A stretch of DNA of 64,000 nt from SB25 sp029560875. GTDB lineage: Bacteria > Bacteroidota > Bacteroidia > Bacteroidales > Tenuifilaceae. Positions within the stretch are counted from its first letter, which is position 1, and each line of letters starts with the position of its first letter. Below the pieces are notes generated by a model. The model had not been told where the DNA came from. It searched no databases and was given only the letters and a program-made list of their open reading frames with translations. The translations under genes were made by a program, and so were the position numbers. Positions 26,270 to 35,718 of this stretch are shown piece by piece. Location of the stretch: positions 1 through 64,000 of the forward strand of contig DAOOPM010000013.1 of NCBI GenBank assembly GCA_035388225.1, written 5' to 3'.

Positions 26270-27679
26270 TTATTGATTTCCGTATTTCTTTAAAATTCTA
26301 TCGAGTTTTGCTTTGCTTTGTAAAAGTTGAAGCATTGAGTTGAAATAGTTTGATTGGGCTGTTAGGTATTGTCCTTGATTTTGAGTTAACTCAAAGCTCG
26401 ATGCAACCCCTTCGGTGTATTTGATAATGGTTTTATCGTATATTTTTTTACTTAACTCCATGCTTTCCTTATTCATGTTATAACTGCTAAAGGCTGTTAA
26501 GTAATCGCTTTTAGCTTGGTCGTACTCCATTACTAACGACTGCTCAACATTTGTTTTGTTCAGTTGTGATTGCTTTAACGAAAGTTTTGCTTGACTTACT
26601 TTTGCCATCTTCATTCCGCTTGAGAATATTGGTAGGCTAAGAGAAATGCCAGCTATATCCTTCATTGCAAAACTGAACGAAGGTTCATTTAGTTGCTCTT
26701 GGTGTTTGTAGAAGCCAGATATGGTTGGTAAAAATGTCGATTTTTCTCTCTTTAGACTTAATTCGGAGAGTTTGACTTGCGTGTTTATCAGTTGCATATC
26801 AACAGTGTTTTCTACGTTGAATTCCTGCGTGCCAATAAATCCCAAATTGCACTTTTCAATAACATCCGATAGTTTCTCAGTTAGTACCAACTGTTGGCTA
26901 TAGTCTAAACCAAGTTGAAGTTTTAAGAGTTTTGTAAGAATCTCTTTCTGAGCATTTAACGAGTTGATAAGTATTTCGATATTGGTTTTGTTAATTTTGA
27001 TCTGATCAACATCCGTCTCTTCGTTAAAACCTACTTCGTTCATTTTTGCAAGGTCGTTATAGGTTTTGTCCATTACTTCTAGACTTTGGCTTAAAACGGA
27101 GATGTTTTCATCAACAACTTTAATCATGTAATAAGAGTTGGCTACATTCTCCATTGTTTGGTTTTCAACTTTGGCTAAGCTTTTCTCCGACAGTTCTTTG
27201 AATACTTTTGATGCTTGAAGTCCAACAATGTATTCACCGCTAAATATTAGTTGGGAAACAGTTAAATCAAAAGTGGTGTTGTCCTGAACAGCCATTGAGA
27301 GTTTTTCTCCCTCCATATAGTATTGCCATACTCCAGAACCTGGAGAAGTTTCTCGTTGTTGCAGTCCATCTATAAGTGGCAGTGGAGTTGCCGATAATCC
27401 TACCATGGGAAGGCTGAATTCGGGAACCTTAAAGATGTGCTGATAGTTGGCCGATAAACTTGCCTGAGGTAAACCAATTGCTGTGGTTTCCCAAACCTTC
27501 TTTTTGGCAGATTCAACATCAATTTTAGCCGATTGAACAGACCTGTTGTATTGAATTGCATAGTTCTGCGCATCGGTTAGGGATAACTTTAATGTGTCAC
27601 TTTTAGTTTCCTGACTATAAGTGCAAAAAGAGATAAAAACCCCAATTAAAACTAATAATCCGTTATAAATCCATTTCAT
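26270..27679 (-). CDS. TolC-family outer-membrane efflux channel
   Basis: Signal peptide ending in YSQ, then the TolC organisation: two repeated long helical regions with AQNYAIQYNRSVQSAKIDVE (residues about 36-55) and PQASLSANYQHIF, and in the second half PTISGFYKHQ, SLPIFSSGMK and KYTEGVASSFELTQNQGQYL. Length 469. It provides the outer-membrane duct for the adaptor and pump encoded downstream, and follows the TetR gene by 25 bp. Confidence 0.94.
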   Translation of the reverse strand: MKWIYNGLLVLIGVFISFCTYSQETKSDTLKLSLTDAQNYAIQYNRSVQSAKIDVESAKKKVWETTAIGLPQASLSANYQHIFKVPEFSLPMVGLSATPLPLIDGLQQRETSPGSGVWQYYMEGEKLSMAVQDNTTFDLTVSQLIFSGEYIVGLQASKVFKELSEKSLAKVENQTMENVANSYYMIKVVDENISVLSQSLEVMDKTYNDLAKMNEVGFNEETDVDQIKINKTNIEILINSLNAQKEILTKLLKLQLGLDYSQQLVLTEKLSDVIEKCNLGFIGTQEFNVENTVDMQLINTQVKLSELSLKREKSTFLPTISGFYKHQEQLNEPSFSFAMKDIAGISLSLPIFSSGMKMAKVSQAKLSLKQSQLNKTNVEQSLVMEYDQAKSDYLTAFSSYNMNKESMELSKKIYDKTIIKYTEGVASSFELTQNQGQYLTAQSNYFNSMLQLLQSKAKLDRILKKYGNQ

Positions 27680-27704
27680 ATAATTTAAGTATTAAATATT
27701 TACA

Positions 27705-28337
27705 CTATAAGTTATTTATATCCTCTATGTCGAAGTTCTGTAATTTATTCTCAAGGAAATCGATTCCTTTCTCGTTTGCGATTCCTCGGATATGGTAAAC
27801 AAAAATCTCTTGGAAGAATTTAGTGGACGTGAATTCCTCAACGCTGAAAAAATCGCTATCGATAATGTTCTCAATCCTTGATATTTGTAGTTTAGCAATT
27901 ATGTTTTCGTCCAAGTCGTTTCGGTATAATCCTTCTTCTTTACCCTTTCTAATATTGTCAATTATGTTACTATGCATCTTTTCCCTACGAGCATTCAAGA
28001 ATTTGGAGTAATGCTCGGGGTAATACTTCTTTAAGTCGTATATGGTGCCAGGGTTCATGTTCTTCATCTTATAGTTAATCATCTTGCTAACTATAAGTAG
28101 TTCCTCAATGGCATTAAGACCTGTGTCGCATTTACAGTCCATTTCGGAGCGTAATACTTCAATTTGGATATCAATTACCTTTCCTACCAAATCGCCCTTA
28201 TCGCTTACATACTTGTAAAGGGTTTTTTTTGATATGCTTAGGTGCGATGCAACATCATCCATGGTTATGCTTTTTATACCATACTTGATGTACAGTTCGC
28301 TAACTTTTTCTAGTATTTTTTTTAGTTCTTCGTTCAT
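27705..28337 (-). CDS. TetR/AcrR-family regulator of the efflux operon
   Basis: N-terminal HTH at residues 20-60: SITMDDVASHLSISKKTLYK then YVSDKGDLV, which is the TetR form. The rest is the helical ligand-binding and dimer domain; it includes a CDC pair (residues about 71-73) that could be functionally relevant but is not a known signature. As first gene of the operon it probably represses its own promoter and is released by pump substrates. Length 210 is normal. Confidence 0.93.
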   Translation of the reverse strand: MNEELKKILEKVSELYIKYGIKSITMDDVASHLSISKKTLYKYVSDKGDLVGKVIDIQIEVLRSEMDCKCDTGLNAIEELLIVSKMINYKMKNMNPGTIYDLKKYYPEHYSKFLNARREKMHSNIIDNIRKGKEEGLYRNDLDENIIAKLQISRIENIIDSDFFSVEEFTSTKFFQEIFVYHIRGIANEKGIDFLENKLQNFDIEDINNL

Positions 28338-28348
28338 AATTACACGTT

Positions 28349-28385
28349 GGAAACAATGGGTACAAAAATAACAAAAAACGTTTCC
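28349..28385 (-). promoter_or_regulatory. Promoter and candidate TetR operator of the efflux operon
   Basis: Minus-strand -7 box TATTTTTG at 28363-28370 fits TAnnTTTG. It sits midway between inverted arms GGAAAC (28349-28354) and GTTTCC (28380-28385), a plausible operator pair. Short arms make this tentative. Confidence 0.4.
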
Positions 28386-28554
28386 GAAGGTTTATTTTGT
28401 TTTGTTAACTTTTACAGTTTAATTCATAAATTCTGTTAAATCAGCGTGTTGTGCCGATTGTAAAAGTAGATGGTGTTTTCTTTCCTAGAAAAGAAATCCC
28501 GATGAGTGGTAATTTTTTGAGTGTGAAGTTGGTTTTTTGGGGGTTGAACCAATT

Positions 28555-30459
28555 TTAGTTTTTTACGAGGGTTTTTATTTCAAAATCAACATTAATCAAT
28601 TTGTAGTTTAATTCTTTGATTTCGTCAAGCAGTTCCTGCTCTCTGCGTTCCATATCCTCTCTCGTGGCCTTAAGTTCCTCCATGTTTTGCTTTAGTTCTT
28701 CCTCGCTCGACATCAACTCTTCGGTTTGGAATTTCATCTGCGTAATAATTTTTTCGTTTTCCTTAATCATGTTGAAGAACTTTATGGATGATGCTAGGTT
28801 TACGCATCCTTTCCTCAGAAACTCAACCTGTACCTCATCAATTATTCTATGGCTAGCAATCTCCATAACGCCTAGTATTTCATCCATATCGGTTATAAGT
28901 GGGATAAGAACCACGCACGTTGGGTTTCCAACACCAAGTCCAGTTGTAAGGTGTGTATAATCTTTCGGAATATTGGTAAGGAATACAATATCCTTTTCGT
29001 AGAGGCACGAGCCAATTATGCCTTCGTACTTTTCGTAACGTTTGGTAATGTACTTCCGTCGGTCGTAGGCGTACGATGCAACTAAATCTAGGTATTCCTT
29101 GTTGTCCTCTTCATCTTTATTTACGAGAAAAATTCCACCCTGCAATGCATCCGTACTTTTAATGGAAAACCGAATAAACTCAAAGCATAGTGTTGCAGTA
29201 TCGCTATGGTTTGCCCTGAGCAAATCCGATGCTTTGGCTAAGCTCTCGTTGAGCCAACTACGGCGTTGATTTTCCTTGATATTTTTTTCTTGTTCAATGG
29301 CCACCTCCATAAGTTTTTTTCTCATTTCGAGTAAGCCTGAGCCCAACTCACCTGTATTCCCAAATACATTTACTTCGGAGTAAAAGTTTCCATTTCCTAC
29401 TTCGTTTGCAAAGTCGCGGGTGTTGCGAAGGGCAATGGTTAAGTCGTTTATGGAGTTTTCCATTGAAGAGAACTCATCGTTTCCTTTGATTTTGATGGGT
29501 TGAGGTAGCTCTCCTTTGCCTAGTTTTTTTACGGTACTTTGTATGGATTTAATTGTCTTGGTGATATGTCCGCTGATTTTTGCAAAGATTAATAGTACAA
29601 GGCACGAAATAGTTATAATCAGCATAAGCATCGATATATATGCCTTGTAACTGGTTTTCCGGATTTTGCTTGTTAATAGGTTACTTATCTCGCTTAGGCT
29701 ATGACTGTAGTTTTTTGACTGATTATTTAAATTAGCTAAAGCACCTTCGTTATCGTTGCGACCTATTCGGGCATCAATGGCTGCATAGGCTTGGAATAAT
29801 CGGCTGTAATCAATAAGTTGCTGCGCAACTTCGCTTTTAACACCGCCATAATGGTTCGATGCGTAAAGTAAGGTAGTTTGAACTGTTTCAGAGAATTTTC
29901 GGAGGTACGATGTGTCTCTTCTTATTATGTAATCCTTTTCGTGTCGGCGGAGCATTAGCATTTGGCTCATTAACCTATAGTCCACTTTTAGGTTAATTGT
30001 TTTTTCAACCTGATGAATTTTCCCTCTAAGCTCACCTTCCAGTCCAAAGTCTTTAAATCCTCGGGCAATAACCAATTCTTTAAAGTTCAAGAAGCTTTTA
30101 TGGTAGTCAACTACTTGTTTTTTTAAGTCGATAATTTGCTGGTTATCGAAACTTTTATCTAGCAAAGATAATTCATCCTGTGTTTTACTCATCAAACTGT
30201 CAAATTTGCTGGAGTTTGTACTATTGCCTGTTTTGTAGAGTTGATTATTGAAGGCATCTCTAAATAGGAATTCATCTTTTGCAATCTGCATCATTAAGTT
30301 ATACTGGCTTAATCGCTCCAGCGAAAGGAGTAATTCCTTATCATGCTCTGACGTTTTCTGCTGTATGAAAAATATTGAAGTGAATGCAACTATTGATATT
30401 AGAATTATTGCTGCTGAGAAGTATAGCAGTTTTTTGATGGTGTAGCGCCTGAGATTCAT
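28555..30459 (-). CDS. Membrane sensor with helical ectodomain, HAMP, GAF and coiled coil, no output domain
   Basis: Two membrane helices (about residues 10-30 and 270-292) flank a periplasmic helical bundle. A HAMP-like segment follows (LGKGELPQPIKIKGNDEFSS in position 318-337, then a second NGNFYSEVNVFGNTGELGSG repeat), then a GAF domain (about 400-545) and a Glu-rich coiled coil to the end (about 560-634). There is no HisKA, HATPase, GGDEF or methyl-accepting tip, so the protein lacks a recognised output domain. Such proteins occur in Bacteroidota near SiaA/SpoIIE-type phosphatases, and one such gene is 3.3 kb away. Signalling by protein-protein contact is inferred. Confidence 0.8.
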   Translation of the reverse strand: MNLRRYTIKKLLYFSAAIILISIVAFTSIFFIQQKTSEHDKELLLSLERLSQYNLMMQIAKDEFLFRDAFNNQLYKTGNSTNSSKFDSLMSKTQDELSLLDKSFDNQQIIDLKKQVVDYHKSFLNFKELVIARGFKDFGLEGELRGKIHQVEKTINLKVDYRLMSQMLMLRRHEKDYIIRRDTSYLRKFSETVQTTLLYASNHYGGVKSEVAQQLIDYSRLFQAYAAIDARIGRNDNEGALANLNNQSKNYSHSLSEISNLLTSKIRKTSYKAYISMLMLIITISCLVLLIFAKISGHITKTIKSIQSTVKKLGKGELPQPIKIKGNDEFSSMENSINDLTIALRNTRDFANEVGNGNFYSEVNVFGNTGELGSGLLEMRKKLMEVAIEQEKNIKENQRRSWLNESLAKASDLLRANHSDTATLCFEFIRFSIKSTDALQGGIFLVNKDEEDNKEYLDLVASYAYDRRKYITKRYEKYEGIIGSCLYEKDIVFLTNIPKDYTHLTTGLGVGNPTCVVLIPLITDMDEILGVMEIASHRIIDEVQVEFLRKGCVNLASSIKFFNMIKENEKIITQMKFQTEELMSSEEELKQNMEELKATREDMERREQELLDEIKELNYKLINVDFEIKTLVKN

Positions 30460-30619
30460 AGGTTGAAAATTTTATGCTGCAAAGTTTTCAATTCCCAGAA
30501 TCTTTTAAGTTGCCCTAAGGTTAAGGTTTGGTTAATTTAAATTTTGAATCAATTTGGTAGGGTATTTGTTTGTGTAGATGTATTACTAGTAAATAGTTTA
30601 AACCTCAAATTTGAATATT

Positions 30620-31042
30620 ATGAAACTGTTTGTTAAAACACTTGGAATAGTTCTTCTAGTTGGTTTGTTTGCTAGTTCAAACGCATACTCGCAAAAGATG
30701 GCAAAGGTAAAGTCGAATCCACATCATAGAACCGTTGTGGTAAAAAACAAGAACGGGAAGGTTAAAAAGGTGGTGTATCGTCCACATTGGGCACCCAATC
30801 GTACGTACTATCATCGTTGGATTTATTTTCCTCGTCATAATTTTTACTGGGACAATGTTAAGCGCGTTTATGTATACAGAAATGGTGTGAAATGGGTTGC
30901 TGTGGCAACGCTACCAGTTGCCTATGCAAAAGTAAACCTTGAAAAGGAAAAGAGCGTTGAGTTAACCGAGGTTAATGACTCTACAGAAACAGTTTATGAT
31001 AAGAATGAGCAGCATATTAAGGAGTTGAAGATTGAAGAGTAG
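30620..31042 (+). CDS. Small secreted basic protein, unknown function
   Basis: Not recognised. ATG at 30620 gives a clean signal peptide of about 25 residues ending in AYSQ. The mature part is rich in His, Arg, Lys, Tyr and Trp in the first half (HHRTVVVKNKNGKVKKVVYR, PHWAPNRTYYHRWIYFPRHN) and acidic in the last 30 residues. The aromatic/basic half resembles short cell-envelope proteins with YXXH-type repeats. A terminator with an 18-bp stem follows. It is monocistronic. Confidence 0.7.
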   Translation: MKLFVKTLGIVLLVGLFASSNAYSQKMAKVKSNPHHRTVVVKNKNGKVKKVVYRPHWAPNRTYYHRWIYFPRHNFYWDNVKRVYVYRNGVKWVAVATLPVAYAKVNLEKEKSVELTEVNDSTETVYDKNEQHIKELKIEE

Positions 31043-31053
31043 TTTACGGTTTG

Positions 31054-31095
31054 AAAAGGAAAAGGGATATCAAAAACGATATCCCTTTTCCTTTT
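31054..31095. terminator. Bidirectional intrinsic terminator with an 18-bp stem
   Basis: AAAAGGAAAAGGGATATC and GATATCCCTTTTCCTTTT are perfect complements around an AAAAAC loop, so U-rich tracts exist on both strands. The minus-strand gene's stop codon touches its edge. Confidence 0.93.
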
Positions 31096-32782
31096 ATTCT
31101 ACTTTGAACTTTATTCCTTCCTCTTTTTTGTTCCCCAATTTATCAACTACGCTTATATTTAATGTGTAGGTTTTCCCCGATGTTAGTTTTTCAATTGGAT
31201 TCCTGTATGCAATTGGTTTGCCGTCATCAATATTGTAATTAATGGTAACCTCACCCGAAAGATTGTCGGTAGCAGCAAGGAATATTTTAACATCCGATGA
31301 ATAAACATCAATATTTTCATTGTTTTCAGTTACTTGCTTGTGTGGTTTAACGCTGAAATGGTAAAATATTTCGGGAGCAACATTGTCGACTCCAACCTCA
31401 AACGAAAGGAAGTTTAAGTTATCAACATTATCGAAACCAGTACATTTAATAAGGAAATGTCCGCTTTGCTCAATTGTGAAAGGAGCAGAGTATTCTGTTT
31501 CTGCCGATTTATTTATGTTGTAAACAACCCTGCTAACTCCGGCCTCGTTGTCTTTTGCATTGATATGGATTTTTGTTGATGGGCCAATCCACATTGTGTC
31601 TCTTTGTAGAAGCTTGGGTCCATCGAGCTTGTAGGTTAATGTGGGCCCTGTAATATCGATGGTTGGCATACTGAACGATTCGGTGCTAGCGCCCGATTGG
31701 CTGCGGTTGTTTACATTGTCAACGGCGTACGATTTAACGTTCATTGTTCCCATTATATCCGAAAGCAACACAGGTTTCTCGTATTTAATGAATTCGCCGT
31801 TGTTAAGCGAGTAGAAAATTTCCTTAACGCCTGCTTTGTTGTCAACAGCGGCAATTTTTAGTTGACTTCTGCCCGACGAAAATTCCCTATTGCCAACCAT
31901 GTAAGAGTTTCCTACAATCTCCTCAAAAACCATAGGCGGGGTTTTGTCCACAAAGAATGTATACGTTTGCTCACTCTCAATATTCCCAACCTTATCGGTT
32001 GCAAACCACGTTAGTGTGTGCTCGCCTTCGGTTATTCTTGCAGTTTGAATAGGTTTTTGGTAAACGGCAAATTCCGAAGAGTCAATTCTGTACTTGATGT
32101 TGTTTACACCAAACGAATCAACTGCAGTTAGGCTAAGGATTGCTCTTCCCGAAAGAGTGTTTTCGTGTTTATCGCCCTCAATCGATAGGGTTGAGGTGGG
32201 AGGGGTGCTATCTACAATAAATCTTCGTATAACTTCGTCCTCCTTGTTTCCTAGATTGTCGACTGAGTAAACTTTGATTTCGTACATTCCTTCCCTATCG
32301 AAGACAATCGGTTGGGTGTACTCCTTGTAAGGCTCGCCATTAACGGAGATGAAAGTTTTGTTCAAACCTGCATCGGCATCAGTTGCAGTAATTTCAACAA
32401 TGCTTCCGCCCGATAGGTAAAGTATATCTTTTGATTCTTTTTGGGTCGATTTATTGAACATCAATTTTGACTGAGGAGGAACGCCATCGGCAAATAACTC
32501 GAATTTAATTTTACGTCCAATATAAAGGTCGAGGTGAGTCATTTGTATTGGGCCGTGTCCATTCCAGTAGAGTGGGTCTCCTTTTTTGTCGATACCAATC
32601 AGTTTAACCGCATTAGTGCCGTCAGGTGTTGTTCCAACATAAATGTTTACTGGAGCGCTTGGCGATACAAAAAGGCGATTTGTTGAATCAACATAAATTG
32701 TTTTGGTCTCCTGCTGACTAAAAACAGTTGTTGTCAGCAAGGTTAAAGCGCATATAAATGAGTATCTATATAATTTCAGCAT
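31094..32782 (-). CDS. Secreted protein with OmpL47/Ig-like repeats
   Basis: Start at the ATG at 32782 (MLKLYRYS), with a signal peptide ending FSQ. After an N-terminal segment that resembles the N-terminus of the OmpA-like gene next to it, there are about five tandem domains of roughly 85-95 residues. Each shows IxATDxxAGLxxTFxSVNGE-type and YSVDNLGNxE motifs: for example DADAGLNKTFISVNGEPYKE, then YSVDNLGNKE, DKVGNIES, DNVNNRSQ, DNVDNLNF and DKLGNKKE. This pattern is the OmpL47-type or Ig-like repeat. Function unknown; presumably cell surface or periplasm. It lies 11 bp after the OmpA-like gene. Confidence 0.8.
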   Translation of the reverse strand: MLKLYRYSFICALTLLTTTVFSQQETKTIYVDSTNRLFVSPSAPVNIYVGTTPDGTNAVKLIGIDKKGDPLYWNGHGPIQMTHLDLYIGRKIKFELFADGVPPQSKLMFNKSTQKESKDILYLSGGSIVEITATDADAGLNKTFISVNGEPYKEYTQPIVFDREGMYEIKVYSVDNLGNKEDEVIRRFIVDSTPPTSTLSIEGDKHENTLSGRAILSLTAVDSFGVNNIKYRIDSSEFAVYQKPIQTARITEGEHTLTWFATDKVGNIESEQTYTFFVDKTPPMVFEEIVGNSYMVGNREFSSGRSQLKIAAVDNKAGVKEIFYSLNNGEFIKYEKPVLLSDIMGTMNVKSYAVDNVNNRSQSGASTESFSMPTIDITGPTLTYKLDGPKLLQRDTMWIGPSTKIHINAKDNEAGVSRVVYNINKSAETEYSAPFTIEQSGHFLIKCTGFDNVDNLNFLSFEVGVDNVAPEIFYHFSVKPHKQVTENNENIDVYSSDVKIFLAATDNLSGEVTINYNIDDGKPIAYRNPIEKLTSGKTYTLNISVVDKLGNKKEEGIKFKVE

Positions 32783-32793
32783 AATCAATTCAA

Positions 32794-33723
32794 CTATTTT
32801 GGCAACGAAAACTTAAACTCAACCCTACGGTTTTGTTTGTGCTTGGAATCAGGACAAGGAACACCTTTTACGCAATCGTTTAGGATGTTTGAATCGCCCA
32901 ATCCTTTAACTTTCAACCTTCGAGCCTCAATTCCTTTTGATGTTAGGTAGTTGGCAACGGATTGTGCTCTACGTTCCGATAGTACTTTGTTCGATTCTGA
33001 CGAGCCACGGGCATCGGCATATGCTCTAATCTCAAGAATCAGCTCGGGGAATTCTCGCATCAACTGGAGCATTTCCGCTAAGTTATCCAACGATTCGTTA
33101 TGTATGCGTGCGCTACCTGTTTCAAAGTAGATATTGTCAATTTTAAAAATTGCTTCGGGCGAAACAATAACCTTGAATGTTGCTGTATCGCCAATATTTC
33201 CTACATTATCAATGGCGTAAACCTTAAGTTCCGACTCACCCTCCTTGTTGAACGATATAGCTTCAGAGTAAAGGTTGAATTGTAAACCATCTGCCGAATA
33301 GTAAAGTTGCTTTAGTCCAGAATAATCGTCTTTTGCATCGATAGATATTTTAGAGTCAACATCAACATAAAACCGATTCTCTTTCCCGAAAAGTAATCCT
33401 TTTTCAACCTTTACCTTTGGTTTTGGTCCCTTTGCATCGGCTAAAATAAGATAGCGTATCCTTTCTCCTTTGTTTGCATAAACAAAATAGTGCTTACCAG
33501 GGCCATCAAAGTACATAGGGTTAGCTAAACTGTCGCTACTAGGGATTAATACCTTGTTTTTGGGTTCATTGTTGGTCGATACGAAAAAGTATATTGGGGC
33601 ATCTGCCTTAACATATATTTGGCCATTTGTGTCAATGTATATATTCGAATTTGCTTCCTGAGCAAATAGGCTGTGGCTGGTTGTTGCAATAAGAATAAAA
33701 AGACAAAACCTGTAAAAACTCAT
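32794..33723 (-). CDS. OmpA-family protein with one OmpL47/Ig-like domain
   Basis: Start at the ATG at 33723, beginning a signal peptide ending FAQ. The N-terminal part contains one domain of the type repeated in the downstream gene (DDYSGLKQLYYSADG, YAIDNVGNIGD). The C-terminal 100 residues form an OmpA peptidoglycan-binding domain: FETGSARIHNESLDNLAEML, EIRAYADARGSSESNKVLSE, RRAQSVANYL and a final QNRRVEFKF. It would anchor an envelope assembly to peptidoglycan. Lies 76 bp after the phosphatase gene. Confidence 0.9.
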   Translation of the reverse strand: MSFYRFCLFILIATTSHSLFAQEANSNIYIDTNGQIYVKADAPIYFFVSTNNEPKNKVLIPSSDSLANPMYFDGPGKHYFVYANKGERIRYLILADAKGPKPKVKVEKGLLFGKENRFYVDVDSKISIDAKDDYSGLKQLYYSADGLQFNLYSEAISFNKEGESELKVYAIDNVGNIGDTATFKVIVSPEAIFKIDNIYFETGSARIHNESLDNLAEMLQLMREFPELILEIRAYADARGSSESNKVLSERRAQSVANYLTSKGIEARRLKVKGLGDSNILNDCVKGVPCPDSKHKQNRRVEFKFSLPK

Positions 33724-33799
33724 AAATTTTCTGATTTTAAATAGCAAAAATAACAAAACAAACTATTCGTAACTATTTGTGCTTAAATATTATTTGGTT

Positions 33800-35707
33800 T
33801 TAAATTTGAATTGGCTTGCCGCTTAGCCTAAATCCTACAATTAGGACATCATCTATCGGCTGATATTCTTCACCTCGCCACTCTTCAAGTGTAGTTTCAA
33901 GTATTTCTTGTTGCTGAAGCATTGGCAAATCGTGAATCTTAAACAGCAACTCCTTGAAACGCTTCGATGAGAACTTTTGTCCGTCAGCCCCTCCAAACTG
34001 GTCGATAAAACCATCGGAGAAAATATAGAAACTTGTTGGTGAGTCAATATTGATGGTGTGTAAAGTGAACTCGCGTTTTTCTTCCTTTTGTAAACCGCCA
34101 ATTGGAACTGGGTCGCCTTTGATTTGGAACAATTCACCGTTTGCTATATAGTAAAGTGGGTTTTTTGCCCCAGCAAACTCAATTGTTTGTCCGTTGTTTG
34201 TGATGTTGCAAAGGGCCATATCCATTCCATCACGGCTGTCATTGTTCTCCTGTTTTAGTAAGTAGCGTACATAGCGGTGCATTTCGTTGAGCATTTCGTT
34301 AGGAGATGTTATTCCGCTACGAGCTAAAGTGTCGAGTAGGTTTAATCCAATCATACTCATAAAAGCTCCAGGCACTCCGTGACCTGTGCAGTCAACCGCC
34401 GCAATCAGAAACCCGCTTTCGTTCTCTAGTTTGTTGGGGAGTTGTATAAAGTGACGGTTCGATGATGTTTTTATAGATTTACTTCCAGTGTAGCCCGAGA
34501 ACCAGTAAAAATCGCCACTAACAATTTCTCTGGGATGAAACAGAATAAAGGCATCGTTTATTGTAGGTATCAACATATCGTAGGTTGGCAGTAGTGCCTC
34601 CTGAATTCTTTGTGCGTAGTTGATACTACTTGTAATATCCCTGTTTTGCTTTTCAATTTGTTGCATGGCAACTAAAAGCTCATTGCTTTTGGCCTCAATC
34701 AAATCGCGTTGAGCTGCAATTTCTCGGTTTTGTTTTTCGAGTTTTTCGTTCGATTTCTTTTTTTGCAGGTAATACCGCGTAATCATAACGGCAATACCTA
34801 AAACAGCAAGAATTATGACAATAAATATGTTGCGTACAAGTCTTTGATTCTTTATGGTGACTTCCTGCAGTTGTTTTTCTTTGTTTAGGAGGTTTATCTC
34901 CATTTGCTGCTCTTGGCTTATTTGTTCAACCTTTGCAAGGCTGTCCGATACAGTTTCTAATGCTTGTTGTTTAGCCTGCAACTCTTGCTCTGTAAGTTCT
35001 TTTTGATTTTTTATTTCGGAGAGTTCGTTTTGGGCTTGGTTTACCAATTCTTTTGCTTGTGCCTCTTTTTTCTGAACCTCGTCGCGCTGTATTTTTCTGC
35101 TGAATGCCGTGTATAGTGAGAAATATTCGGCAGATTTATTGGAATCGCCCAACGCATCGTATATTTCCGATAGTAATGAGTATGTGTTTCGGAGAAGTTT
35201 TGGGTCATTAATCTCCTTGGCAATGGTGTTGGCTTCCTCTGCAGGTTTTAATGCTTGCTTAGGTTGTTCAGAGTCATTATAGGCGTTAGCAATGTTAATT
35301 AGAGTTGATGCTATTTCGGGCTTACGGTTCTGTTGTCGGTTAATGACTAAACATTTTTCGAAATATGATATTGCATCGGAGTAGTTTTCCTGGTCAACAT
35401 CAATCATTCCGATGTTTGTGTAGAGAATTTTTAGTGCATTATTGTTGCCAATGCTTTGGCTAAGGTTTATTGCTTTTTGGAAAAGTGTTTTGGCTTCGGT
35501 TGTGTTTCCTGCAACCCAGTATGTTGTAGCTGTTTTTGTGTAAATTGATATGGCTAAGTTGAAATCGCCTGAGGCCTCCAACTCCTTGGCTTGGTTGATG
35601 TTGTCTTGAACTTCCTTTTGTTGTGTGGACGATAAGGATTTTGTTTGGGCTATACCCAAAAAGCATAATGAAATAAAGTATACGGAAAGTAAAAGTCGTT
35701 TAATCAT
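33800..35707 (-). CDS. TPR-SpoIIE/PP2C-type serine phosphatase (SiaA-like)
   Basis: Signal peptide-like N-terminus ending GIAQ, TPR repeats (about residues 35-215), a coiled coil, one membrane helix (VRNIFIVIILAVLGIAVMI in part, about 290-310), a second coiled coil and the SpoIIE PP2C domain (about 365-625): EIVSGDFYWF, AVDCTGHGVPGAFMSMIGLN, GDPVPIGG and SDGFIDQFGG, which include the metal-binding Asp residues. It would dephosphorylate a small partner protein. SiaC is encoded 11 bp upstream on the same strand, so this is the SiaA-type phosphatase of a partner-switch. No SiaB kinase gene is visible nearby. Confidence 0.9.
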   Translation of the reverse strand: MIKRLLLSVYFISLCFLGIAQTKSLSSTQQKEVQDNINQAKELEASGDFNLAISIYTKTATTYWVAGNTTEAKTLFQKAINLSQSIGNNNALKILYTNIGMIDVDQENYSDAISYFEKCLVINRQQNRKPEIASTLINIANAYNDSEQPKQALKPAEEANTIAKEINDPKLLRNTYSLLSEIYDALGDSNKSAEYFSLYTAFSRKIQRDEVQKKEAQAKELVNQAQNELSEIKNQKELTEQELQAKQQALETVSDSLAKVEQISQEQQMEINLLNKEKQLQEVTIKNQRLVRNIFIVIILAVLGIAVMITRYYLQKKKSNEKLEKQNREIAAQRDLIEAKSNELLVAMQQIEKQNRDITSSINYAQRIQEALLPTYDMLIPTINDAFILFHPREIVSGDFYWFSGYTGSKSIKTSSNRHFIQLPNKLENESGFLIAAVDCTGHGVPGAFMSMIGLNLLDTLARSGITSPNEMLNEMHRYVRYLLKQENNDSRDGMDMALCNITNNGQTIEFAGAKNPLYYIANGELFQIKGDPVPIGGLQKEEKREFTLHTINIDSPTSFYIFSDGFIDQFGGADGQKFSSKRFKELLFKIHDLPMLQQQEILETTLEEWRGEEYQPIDDVLIVGFRLSGKPIQI

Positions 35708-35718
35708 ACCTTAAGGAA

